Origin: Kiritimatiellia bacterium
Lineage (GTDB): Bacteria; Verrucomicrobiota; Kiritimatiellia; UBA8416; JAIOPI01
Direction of reading: 5' to 3'
Length of the DNA stretch: 5,633 bases
NCBI GenBank assembly: GCA_028822745.1
Contig: JAPKCZ010000165.1
Span: 1 to 5,633, forward strand
The notes under the pieces are model-generated. The model saw only the letters and a program-made list of their open reading frames with translations. It had not been told where the DNA came from and did not search any database. The position numbers and the translations under genes are program-made. Of the stretch, positions 1 to 5,633 are shown piece after piece (positions within the stretch are counted from its first letter, which is position 1; each line of letters starts with the position of its first letter).

Positions 1-89
1 AAAACCAGAACGGTCAAAACAAGTATCGTTGCGGGAAGTGCAAAGACAAATTTGTGCATTAAAGCTTCGCGTCGATTACGATGTCGCAT
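1..89 (-). CDS. N-terminus of a membrane protein, probably ABC sugar-transporter permease (partial)
   Basis: The minus strand opens with ATG at 87-89 and stays open for 29 codons to the window edge, so only the N-terminus is visible. A GGAG Shine-Dalgarno (97-100) sits 7 bases upstream, which supports this start; an in-frame second ATG lies at 57-59 but has no comparable ribosome site. The peptide has a strongly basic first ten residues (several Arg and His) followed by a hydrophobic stretch, including RREALMHKFVFALPA and then Ile/Leu/Val-rich sequence. This positive-then-hydrophobic layout fits a first transmembrane helix. The RREA...F.LPA pattern resembles the start of MalF/UgpA-type permeases of binding-protein-dependent sugar ABC importers, which form the inner-membrane channel. 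That family call is inference from a short peptide; another membrane protein or a signal peptide remains possible. It has its own candidate promoter downstream of dnaE. Confidence 0.6.
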   Translation of the reverse strand, partial: MRHRNRREALMHKFVFALPATILVLTVLV

Positions 90-96
90 GGTAATT

Positions 97-100
97 CTCC
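97..100 (-). promoter_or_regulatory. Ribosome binding site of the left-edge gene
   Basis: On the minus strand GGAG is followed by 7 bases (AATTACC) and then ATG at 87-89. The spacing is ideal, and it decides in favour of this start over the in-frame ATG ten codons later. Confidence 0.65.
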
Positions 101-158
101 GGAAATCAAACACGTCTCCCCAGATTCGCCCGTTAAACCCAAAGTGATAGATTTAGCA

Positions 159-187
159 CTTATATCAAGGTATATTGAGGAAAACAA
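159..187 (-). promoter_or_regulatory. Candidate sigma70-type promoter for the left-edge membrane protein gene
   Basis: Read on the minus strand, TTGTTT (182-187) is separated by exactly 17 bases from TATAAG (159-164, five of six consensus positions). Transcription would begin near 152, giving a leader of roughly 60 bases before the ATG at 87-89. The -35 match is weak (TTG only), but the AT-rich setting, correct spacing and position in the gap between dnaE and the next gene support it. If real, the transporter-like gene is not solely dependent on readthrough from dnaE. Confidence 0.45.
161..180. repeat. 10-bp tandem near-repeat inside the candidate promoter
   Basis: TATATCAAGG (161-170) is followed directly by TATATTGAGG (171-180), 8 of 10 bases identical. 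The pair occupies the spacer between the -35 and -10 elements. An outer inverted repeat, GCACTT (156-161) and AAGTGC (186-191), brackets it and overlaps both promoter elements. A one-helical-turn repeat in this place could be an operator, but no known regulator site is recognised. Confidence 0.35.
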
Positions 188-230
188 GTGCATTGTCTGA
201 AGAATTCGGTCTGCCACGTCGACGGAAGCG

Positions 231-3200
231 CTAGGCGCCCGCGTTTGCGGCAGGCTTCCTGTGGAAACGACCGTTCCCGCGCTCTTGGCGGGGTTTCCGG
301 AGTGGGTTCGGATTAGCCGCTACAAAGATGCCTTTTTCGCCAACTTCCTTCTCTAAAGCACTAATGAAGGCTTGGCTGGGTTTCACGCTCATTTTGGGAT
401 CCACCTGAATAAGGATTTTTTCGCCCGTCGGGTAGGTCAGTACGACGCGGACGGGGGTGTCGCCTGCATGTGAATTTAGTAACTGTTTGATGCGGTCAAG
501 CTTCTCGTTGGTCAAGGTCGCCGCCGGGATGTGCAGGCTGATGCGTTTGGTGAACGCGGCCGGTGCGTCTTCGAGTTTGTAGATTTCCTGGGCCACGATT
601 TTCGGTTGTTCGTCGCGGCGGTTGACGTCGCCGCAAATAAGCAAGGGTGTGTCGGCCTCCAGTAAGTGGCCATACTCGGCGTAGCATTCCGGAAAAACCA
701 AAAGCTCCATGTTGGTTTCAAGGTCTTCGAAAAGCACAATCGCCATCGGTCGAGGTGGATCACCTTTGGTCATGCGCCGGGTGACCGTTGAGGCAATGCC
801 GCCGATACGTGTTGTGGCTTTGTCCTCGAGTTCCTCGACGCCGCGAAGGGTGGATAGCCCGTAGGTATCTATTATCCTGGCGTGCTGGGTGAGAGGGTGA
901 CCACTCAAGTAGGTGCCAAGCAATTCTTTCTCGCAAGAGAGCAGGTAGGATTCATGCCAGCGCGGTGCCTCGGGAAGGTCGGTGGTTAACTCCTCGGCGG
1001 GCGCATCCGTCATCAAGTCGAAGAGTGAGCCCTGTCCGGTGCGACGGTCGCTCATGGTTGACTGCGCGCGTGCCATGGCAAAGTCGATGCCGCCAAACAC
1101 TTTCGCGCGATGCTCATCCAAGTCGTCGCAAGCGCCGCAACGAGCGAGGCTTTCGAGTACTTTACGGTTCACATTCTGACTTTCGACACGGCAGACCATG
1201 TCGACGAGGCCCTTGAATGGCCCTTCTGCGACACGCGCCTTTACAATTTCTTCGGCGGCACCGGAGCCGACGCCTTTGGCGCCAGCAAGGCCGTATCGCA
1301 GGTTGCTGTTTTCGGGCAAAAACCGCACGCCGCTGTGTTGAACGTCTGGACCAAGAATTTGCAGTCCCATTTCAACGACTTCGTTGATAAAGGTGGGGAT
1401 CTTGTCAAAGTTCCCAATTTCGCTTGAAAGCAGGGCGCACATGAATTCGACTGGGTAATTGGCCTTTAGATAGGCCGTTTGGTAGCAAACGATGGCGTAT
1501 CCGGCACTATGCGCCTTATTAAAGCCGTATCCCGCGAATTGGGCGATGGTGTCGAAAATGGAACCGGCCAGTTTGGCGTCAATATTGTTGGTGGTCTTGC
1601 AGCCGTCCACAAACTTGCTGCGCTGCTCGTCCATGACGGAGGCCTTCTTCTTGCCCATGGCGCGGCGCAGGATGTCGGCTTCACCGAGTGAGTAGCCTGC
1701 CAGCACATTGGCCGCCTTCTGAACCTGTTCCTGGTAAATCATGACCCCGTAGGTCTCTTTCAGGACGGGCTCAAGCAAGGCGTGCGGATACGTGACCTTC
1801 ATTTCCCCCGTTTTGCGCTGCACGTAATCGTCGAGCATGTTCATCGGGCCCGGACGATACAGCGCGATCAAGGCGATGACATCCTCGATACAGGCGATAC
1901 CGTTGCGTCGCAACAGATCGCGCATACCACTACTTTCCAGCTGAAACACGCCGACCGTGTCGCCCTTGTTCAGTAATTCGTAAGTGGGTCCGTCATCGTA
2001 GGGCAGGTTGTCGAGGTCAACGCTGACATCGTGGAAGCGTTTGATTAGGTCAATGGCTTCCTTGATAACCGTCAATGTTTTCAGCCCAAGGAAGTCCATC
2101 TTCAGCAAGCCGATATCACCGAGCGGCTCCATGGTGTACTGCGTGATGGTCTCTTTGTTTTTGTCGCGTGCGAGCGGAATGATTTCGTGCAGTGGTTTCT
2201 CGCCAATGACGACACCGGCTGCGTGTGTGCCGGGTTGGCGGTAGAGGCCTTCCAGAACAAAACCGTAGTCGAGAATGCGCTTGCAGTTGGGGTCGGTTTC
2301 GTAGGTCTGTTTGAATTCCGGGTTCTGTTCAAGCGCCTTCTTTAGAGTCATTTTAGGATCATCTGGGACCATCTTGGAGAGGCGGTCGCATTCGGCATAT
2401 GGGATTTCAAGCACACGGCCGACGTCGCGAATAACACTCTTTGCGCCAAGCGAGCCGAAGGTGATGATCTGGGCGCAATTCTGGCGGCCGTATTTGTCCT
2501 TAACGTACTCAATGACTTCGCCACGCCTTGCCTGACAGAAGTCGATATCGAAGTCGGGTGGGGATACGCGTTCCGGATTGAGGAATCGTTCAAAAATGAG
2601 GTTGTAATGCAGCGGGTCAATGGCGGTAATGGCAAGCACGTAGGCCAACAAGCTGCCGCCGCCGGATCCACGCCCCGGGCCAACGGGGATGTTCTTGTCG
2701 AGGGCGTACTTTACGAAATCCCAGACGACGAGGAAGTAGTTGATGAAGCCTGTGCGCTCAATGATCCCGAGCTCCATCTCGAAGCGCGCCATGATTTCTT
2801 TTTCGCGCTCGTCTTTCGGGTTACGAGGGTCCTCGACGCGGTAGCGTTGGCGGATGCCTTCATGGCTTAGGTCGATAAGAAACTGCAGCTGCGTCATGCC
2901 CTTTGGCACTTTGTAGGTCGGAAAGTGCAGCTTACCTAATTCGAGCTCGAGGTTGCACATGCCGGCAATGTCCATGGTGCGGTCAACGGAGCCGGGGAAT
3001 TCACGGAAAACGTCGTCCATCTCGTCGCGCGATTTGAAGTAAAACTCCTGCACCGTGTGGCGTAGGCGCTTCGGATCACTCTTCACGGTTCCCGTCTGCA
3101 TGCAGAGCAAGACGTCATGGGCATCAGCGTGCCCTTTTTCCATGTAATGCACGTCATTGGCGGCGACGATGGGCTGGCCCGAGTTTTTGGACAGTTCCAG

Positions 3201-3785
3201 CAGGTAACGGTTGGCGTTGGTCTGACTGGGGATGCCGTGATTGTGGGCTTCCAGAAAGTAGTTTTCCTTACCGAAAATGTCGACGTGTTGCCCAACGACT
3301 TGCTTTGCTTTGTCGATGTCATCTTCGGACAGTGCCGTGTAGACTTCGCCGCTCAGGCAGCCTGACATGCAGACCAGGCCCTCGCTGAACTCGGCCATGA
3401 TTTCATGGTCGATGCGCGGTTTGTAGTAAAACCCTTCAAGATGCGCGGCGGAGGTAAGGCGCACGAGGTTCTCGTAGCCTTTCTGGTTTTTGGCCAGCAA
3501 AACGAGGTGATGATTCTGGCTTTGGCCTTGAACACCTTCGATTTTACGATCAAAGCGGCTGCCGGTGGTGATGTAGGCCTCGCAGCCGATAATCGGGTTT
3601 ATCCCTCTGCCCTGGCAGGCTTTATAGAAATCGATGGCGCCATACATGACGCCGTGGTCGGTCAGCCCAACGGCAGGCATGCCGTGCTTCTCAACAGCGT
3701 CCATAACGTCGGGGATCTTGCAGGCACCATCCAGCAGGCTGAAATTGGTGTGCAAATGCAGATGTACGAATGGATCTTTGCTCAT
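231..3785 (-). CDS. dnaE: DNA polymerase III subunit alpha (replicative DNA polymerase)
   Basis: This is the catalytic subunit of the replicative C-family polymerase, which extends DNA at the fork within the Pol III holoenzyme. The product is 1184 residues (E. coli DnaE is 1160). Domains in order: an N-terminal PHP domain (about 6-270) with HLHLHT at 8-13; the polymerase palm with GPGRGSGGGS at 369-378 and PDFDIDF at 410-416; the third catalytic Asp in KMDFLGL (D564); then fingers (YRPGPMN, GYGFNKAHSAGYA), a helix-hairpin-helix region, a beta-clamp motif QGSLF at 918-922, an OB-fold region at about 990-1073, and a C-terminal domain ending in a basic tail. D413, D415 and D564 match the E. coli catalytic triad D401/D403/D555. 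All nine PHP metal ligands of exonuclease-active DnaE1 enzymes appear present. I chose ATG 3783-3785 (MSKDPFVHLH) because family similarity begins there; an ATG 14 codons upstream has no good ribosome site. TAG stop at 231-233. No frameshift or intein is seen. Confidence 0.98.
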   Translation of the reverse strand: MSKDPFVHLHLHTNFSLLDGACKIPDVMDAVEKHGMPAVGLTDHGVMYGAIDFYKACQGRGINPIIGCEAYITTGSRFDRKIEGVQGQSQNHHLVLLAKNQKGYENLVRLTSAAHLEGFYYKPRIDHEIMAEFSEGLVCMSGCLSGEVYTALSEDDIDKAKQVVGQHVDIFGKENYFLEAHNHGIPSQTNANRYLLELSKNSGQPIVAANDVHYMEKGHADAHDVLLCMQTGTVKSDPKRLRHTVQEFYFKSRDEMDDVFREFPGSVDRTMDIAGMCNLELELGKLHFPTYKVPKGMTQLQFLIDLSHEGIRQRYRVEDPRNPKDEREKEIMARFEMELGIIERTGFINYFLVVWDFVKYALDKNIPVGPGRGSGGGSLLAYVLAITAIDPLHYNLIFERFLNPERVSPPDFDIDFCQARRGEVIEYVKDKYGRQNCAQIITFGSLGAKSVIRDVGRVLEIPYAECDRLSKMVPDDPKMTLKKALEQNPEFKQTYETDPNCKRILDYGFVLEGLYRQPGTHAAGVVIGEKPLHEIIPLARDKNKETITQYTMEPLGDIGLLKMDFLGLKTLTVIKEAIDLIKRFHDVSVDLDNLPYDDGPTYELLNKGDTVGVFQLESSGMRDLLRRNGIACIEDVIALIALYRPGPMNMLDDYVQRKTGEMKVTYPHALLEPVLKETYGVMIYQEQVQKAANVLAGYSLGEADILRRAMGKKKASVMDEQRSKFVDGCKTTNNIDAKLAGSIFDTIAQFAGYGFNKAHSAGYAIVCYQTAYLKANYPVEFMCALLSSEIGNFDKIPTFINEVVEMGLQILGPDVQHSGVRFLPENSNLRYGLAGAKGVGSGAAEEIVKARVAEGPFKGLVDMVCRVESQNVNRKVLESLARCGACDDLDEHRAKVFGGIDFAMARAQSTMSDRRTGQGSLFDLMTDAPAEELTTDLPEAPRWHESYLLSCEKELLGTYLSGHPLTQHARIIDTYGLSTLRGVEELEDKATTRIGGIASTVTRRMTKGDPPRPMAIVLFEDLETNMELLVFPECYAEYGHLLEADTPLLICGDVNRRDEQPKIVAQEIYKLEDAPAAFTKRISLHIPAATLTNEKLDRIKQLLNSHAGDTPVRVVLTYPTGEKILIQVDPKMSVKPSQAFISALEKEVGEKGIFVAANPNPLRKPRQERGNGRFHRKPAANAGA

Positions 3786-3828
3786 GGTACCTATGTTATA
3801 ATTGCCAGCTCCTTTGAAGAGAATCATA
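3786..3828 (-). promoter_or_regulatory. dnaE translation-initiation region with distant Shine-Dalgarno
   Basis: On the minus strand a strong AAAGGAG (3809-3815) lies 23 bases before the chosen ATG (3783-3785), too far for normal initiation. Directly before the ATG only a weak TAGGT is visible. TATAAC (3795-3800) and TATGAT (3823-3828) resemble -10 boxes, but neither has a convincing -35 at the right distance, so no promoter is called. The strong AAAGGAG may act by folding of the intervening bases, belong to an alternative start, or be incidental. Confidence 0.3.
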
Positions 3829-3976
3829 TTCTGCTAAGGCGCACATTTTGACGTTCACCAACAACCCCTCTTGCCGCACGACGAGGTATAACGTGCTGCC
3901 TCGCAGGGACTAGGGGGGAGACGCCTGGGGGGCGCTACGGAAGACGAAAAAAAGATTCAAAATCGAGTCATTTTTG

Positions 3977-4005
3977 AAGACAGTTTCAGACCGCGCTGCT
4001 ACACT
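3977..4005 (+). promoter_or_regulatory. Candidate plus-strand sigma70-type promoter
   Basis: AAGACA (3977-3982, four of six -35 positions) is followed by a 17-base spacer and TACACT (4000-4005, four of six -10 positions). Transcription would start near 4012, about 20 bases before a strong Shine-Dalgarno/ATG pair. It would fire away from dnaE and toward the 3' end of ilvC. Support is consensus match and coupling to the ribosome site only. Confidence 0.4.
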
Positions 4006-4018
4006 CCGAGTACATCTT

Positions 4019-4024
4019 AGGAGG
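4019..4024 (+). promoter_or_regulatory. Strong Shine-Dalgarno before an eight-codon ORF
   Basis: AGGAGG is followed by 6 bases (AACCTT) and ATG at 4031-4033. This is near-perfect in sequence and spacing, and is the best ribosome site visible in the window, yet it serves only a tiny ORF. Confidence 0.5.
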
Positions 4025-4030
4025 AACCTT

Positions 4031-4057
4031 ATGAAAGAGGTACTGAAGCTTCCGTAG
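4031..4057 (+). CDS. Possible mini-ORF (MKEVLKLP), leader peptide or relic of a lost gene
   Basis: Eight codons, ATG to TAG, placed after a good candidate promoter and an excellent AGGAGG ribosome site. A second ATG begins immediately after the stop (4058) and opens a further 19-codon ORF in the same frame that ends with TAG at 4115-4117. Neither peptide resembles a known family. The signals suggest that something was or is translated here. The likely explanations are the intact 5' end of a gene whose body has been lost, in keeping with the decayed DUF1080-like tail nearby, or a short leader peptide. There is no run of regulatory codons (for example Leu, Val or Ile) that would mark a branched-chain attenuator, and it points toward ilvC rather than in its direction. 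Confidence 0.25.
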   Translation: MKEVLKLP

Positions 4058-4145
4058 ATGGCTGCGTCGTGCGACGTGCTTCCGGTTAGCAAGTTAGTTC
4101 TAAGCAAATGCGTTTAGCGTATGATGCGGAACCAGGAAGCCCCTC

Positions 4146-4179
4146 GCACGGCGTGCCCTTTTCTAGGGCTCCCGCGTGC
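4146..4179. terminator. Interrupted hairpin downstream of the DUF1080-like remnant
   Basis: Outer arms GCACG (4146-4150) and CGTGC (4175-4179) pair, then an internal loop, then inner arms GCCC (4155-4158) and GGGC (4166-4169) around a 7-base loop. It begins 12 bases after the TAA of the minus-strand remnant, where a terminator would be expected. Neither side has a clean U-tract, so it may be a weak or former terminator, or the 3' end of a plus-strand transcript. Confidence 0.35.
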
Positions 4180-4190
4180 AAAACCTGTTG

Positions 4191-4365
4191 TTACTTCTCT
4201 TCAATCCAGATGTTACGTAACTGTACCGGGTTGCTGTGATCCTGGAGAAACAACGGTCCTTTTTCGGCCTCCTCGCGCGTCACGCCGCCGGGCGTCTACA
4301 AACAGTCTTACGCCATCGCATTTGATCTGGCGTGCACGGGATTTTTCCTGTGTGACTCGGAGCCT
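4191..4365 (-). pseudogene. C-terminal remnant of a DUF1080 / 3-keto-disaccharide hydrolase-like protein
   Basis: On the minus strand, the frame ending at TAA 4191-4193 reads TPGGVTREEAEKGPLF and then LQDHSNPVQLRNIWI plus EEK. The LQDH.NPV..RNIWI signature is the characteristic C-terminal strand region of the DUF1080 (PF06439) fold, a concanavalin-like domain found in many secreted proteins and now linked to 3-keto-glycoside hydrolysis. Going upstream, that frame hits a TAG at 4296-4298, while a neighbouring frame continues plausibly (IKCDGVRLFVDA, 4291-4326), which suggests a frameshift near 4293-4296. Beyond about 4365 no family similarity is seen, and the ilvC terminator at 4454-4483 blocks a full-length gene: such domains are about 200 residues or more, and only about 55-60 are visible. 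I therefore read it as a truncated, frameshifted relic. The family call rests on motif memory, not a search; the frameshifted upstream part is less certain than the tail. Confidence 0.65.
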
Positions 4366-4453
4366 GCGTGGTGAATCCTTCTTCGAGCTCTTGCTTTGCG
4401 ATCTTCTGTAAATGGTCCTGAACGTTGTTGCGAAAAGGCGCTGTAACGCAAAG

Positions 4454-4483
4454 CGGACCTGGGCGCGTTTGCACCCAGGTCCG
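4454..4483 (-). terminator. Terminator hairpin of ilvC
   Basis: A perfect 10-bp inverted repeat, CGGACCTGGG (4454-4463) and CCCAGGTCCG (4474-4483), encloses a 10-base loop and begins 20 bases beyond the ilvC stop codon. On the minus strand it is followed by CTTTGCGTT, a poor U-tract, so termination may be imperfect or assisted. Position and stem quality make it the likely end of the ilvC transcript. Confidence 0.75.
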
Positions 4484-4503
4484 TTCAGGGATGACATAAA
4501 TAC

Positions 4504-5633
4504 TTAGAGCGCGGTCATGTTGCTCATGGCGGCACGCAGCTCTTCGCCGACGATCTCAACGTCGTGGTACGTGATCTCGGTGTTGACGGCGACCAGTAAC
4601 TTGTTGTCGACGGCGGTATCGACCAGGTCGAGTCCTTTGCCGATGACGTCGGTGTCAATCCGCGTCATGAAGTCCTGCAGCAACGGCACCGCCGCGTGCG
4701 AGAACAAGTAGCAGCCATACTCCGCGGTGTCCGAGATGATGCGGTTCATTTCGAACAGCTTTTTACGCGCGATCGTGTTGGCGATCAACGGCGTTTCGTG
4801 CAGGGACTCGTAGTAAGCCGATTCGGGCTTGATGCCGACTTCCACCATGGTGTCATAGGCCAACTCAACGCCAGCTTTGACCATGGCGACCATCAGGATG
4901 CCGTGATCGTAGTATTCCTGCTCGGAAATCGTCACGTCGCCGGCCGCTGTCTTTTCGAAGGCCGTTTCACCCGTCGCTTCGCGCCATTTGAGCAAGTTGA
5001 CGTCATCGTTGGCCCAGTCTTCCATCATCGTGCGGGAGAATTCCCCGGTGATGATGTTGTCCATGTGCGTCTCGAAGAGCGGGAGCATGATTGTTTTCAA
5101 CTCGTCGGCCAATGCATAGGCTTTGATTTTGGCCGGGTTGGACAGACGGTTCATCATGTTGGTGATGCCGCCCTGTTTGAGGCCTTCCGTAATGGTTTCC
5201 CAGCCGTACTGGATCAACTTGCTGGCGTAGCCGGCATCGATGCCCTTTTCGACCATCTTGTCGAAGGACAGCAGGGAGCCGGTTTGCAGGAGGCCGCATA
5301 GAATGGTTTGTTCGCCCATCAGATCGGACTTCACTTCGGCCACGAAAGACGATTCTAGTGCGCCAGCGTGATGACCACCCTGTGCCATACAAAGGGCCTT
5401 GGCAATTTCCAGTCCGTCGCCGTTTGGGTTGTTCAGGCGATGGCAGGCGATCAGGGTCGGGACGCCGAATCCACGCTTGTACTCTTCGCGCACTTCCGAG
5501 CCGGGTGACTTTGGGGCCACCATGATGACGGTCAGGTCCTCGCGAATCTGCTGACCTTCTTCGACGATGTTGAAGCCGTGCGCGTAGGAAAAGGTCGCGC
5601 CCTGTTTCATGAGCGGAACAACCGTGGCAACCA
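4504..5633 (-). CDS. ilvC: Ketol-acid reductoisomerase, class II (NADP+), C-terminal part
   Basis: This enzyme carries out the Mg2+-dependent alkyl migration and NADPH-dependent reduction of 2-acetolactate or 2-aceto-2-hydroxybutyrate, the second common step of valine, leucine and isoleucine synthesis in the cytoplasm. The reading frame is open to the right edge; the ATG at 5608-5610 is internal, because upstream codons (VATVVPL) continue the family alignment. About 375 residues are visible, and some 120, including the NADPH-binding glycine motif, lie outside. Visible hallmarks include SYAHGFN (His matching E. coli H132), VAPKSPG (K155), EVKSDLMGE (metal ligands E213, D217, E221), YYESLHE (E389, E393) and IISDTAEYG (S414). 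The duplicated C-terminal helical domain makes this the long class II (E. coli-like, about 490 residue) form rather than the roughly 330-residue class I. It ends at TAA 4504-4506, followed by a hairpin terminator. No defects are seen. Confidence 0.97.
   Translation of the reverse strand, partial: VATVVPLMKQGATFSYAHGFNIVEEGQQIREDLTVIMVAPKSPGSEVREEYKRGFGVPTLIACHRLNNPNGDGLEIAKALCMAQGGHHAGALESSFVAEVKSDLMGEQTILCGLLQTGSLLSFDKMVEKGIDAGYASKLIQYGWETITEGLKQGGITNMMNRLSNPAKIKAYALADELKTIMLPLFETHMDNIITGEFSRTMMEDWANDDVNLLKWREATGETAFEKTAAGDVTISEQEYYDHGILMVAMVKAGVELAYDTMVEVGIKPESAYYESLHETPLIANTIARKKLFEMNRIISDTAEYGCYLFSHAAVPLLQDFMTRIDTDVIGKGLDLVDTAVDNKLLVAVNTEITYHDVEIVGEELRAAMSNMTAL

Larger units (their letters stand above)
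3829..4190. other. Gene-free stretch upstream of dnaE
   Basis: About 360 bases without a credible full-length gene on either strand. It contains, left to right: a short hairpin (GCACG 3876-3880 with CGTGC 3892-3896, extended by two more pairs after a mismatch); two runs of six G (3913-3918 and 3927-3932); a run of seven A (3947-3953), which on the minus strand follows a small GATT-TTG-AATC hairpin; the plus-strand promoter, Shine-Dalgarno and eight-codon ORF (described separately); and a hairpin at 4146-4179. No tRNA, rRNA or recognisable riboswitch was seen. The dnaE promoter presumably lies here. Confidence 0.5.

Noticed and set aside
3..62. Plus-strand C-terminal peptide with a CxxC pair (YRCGKCKDKF), resembling a zinc ribbon of a transposase
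   Set aside because: The opposite strand has a ribosome site, start codon and membrane-helix-like N-terminus in the same bases, and one CxxC alone at a C-terminus is weak evidence.
3786..3827. 14-residue N-terminal extension of DnaE (MILFKGAGNYNIGT)
   Set aside because: No ribosome site before that ATG, and DnaE family similarity begins at MSKDPFVHLH.
3405..3851. 148-codon plus-strand ORF opposite the 5' end of dnaE
   Set aside because: Antisense shadow of the PHP domain coding region, without a recognisable product or a good ribosome site.
4031..4411. Single plus-strand frame with two in-frame TAG codons, suggesting amber readthrough or recoding
   Set aside because: The last 96 codons are antisense to the DUF1080-like remnant and look non-coding; dnaE itself ends with TAG, so amber works as a stop here.
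4213..4497. 94-codon minus-strand ORF just after ilvC
   Set aside because: Runs through the ilvC terminator hairpin, is Arg/Ser rich and out of frame with the DUF1080-like tail; only its middle part appears to preserve old coding sequence.
3829..4500. tRNA, riboswitch, CRISPR or insertion sequence in the ilvC-dnaE gap
   Set aside because: No T-loop or cloverleaf, no regularly spaced repeats, no terminal inverted repeats or transposase-like sequence could be found by reading both strands.
4696..5301. 201-codon plus-strand ORF opposite ilvC
   Set aside because: Lies entirely antisense to a highly conserved gene, with no recognisable family; it arises from codon bias of ilvC.
5608..5610. ATG as the start of ilvC
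   Set aside because: Upstream codons continue the KARI alignment to the window edge, so this is an internal Met.

Overview
This window looks like ordinary chromosome from a Gram-negative-type bacterium. It holds two well-conserved housekeeping genes and a small degraded region between them. All recognisable protein genes lie on the minus strand. From right to left they are: ilvC (ketol-acid reductoisomerase, running off the right edge), a decayed C-terminal remnant of a DUF1080 / 3-keto-disaccharide-hydrolase-like protein, dnaE (DNA polymerase III alpha subunit, complete), and the first 29 codons of a membrane protein, probably an ABC sugar-transporter permease, running off the left edge.

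The organism is only weakly constrained. The DnaE has an intact PHP metal site, the KARI is the long class II type, and a DUF1080-like remnant is present. DUF1080 paralogues are especially abundant in the Planctomycetes-Verrucomicrobia-Lentisphaerae (PVC) group, so a PVC bacterium is a reasonable guess, not a demonstrated one.

Layout: 1-89 is the membrane protein start. 90-230 is its control region, with a candidate promoter (-35 at 182-187, -10 at 159-164) containing a 10-bp tandem near-repeat. 231-3785 is dnaE. 3786-4503 is about 700 bases without an intact gene. It holds the dnaE leader, a plus-strand promoter and strong Shine-Dalgarno leading into an eight-codon ORF (4031-4057), two hairpins, the frameshifted DUF1080-like tail (4191 to about 4365), and the ilvC terminator hairpin (4454-4483). 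4504-5633 is the C-terminal three quarters of ilvC.

The genes do not form an obvious functional pathway: replication, branched-chain amino acid synthesis and transport appear to be separate transcription units that share a strand. I found no convincing evidence of a new biological system. The points most worth a second look are the unlisted gene remnant at 4191-4365, the plus-strand expression signals that lead to almost no coding sequence, and the repeat-bearing promoter before the transporter-like gene.
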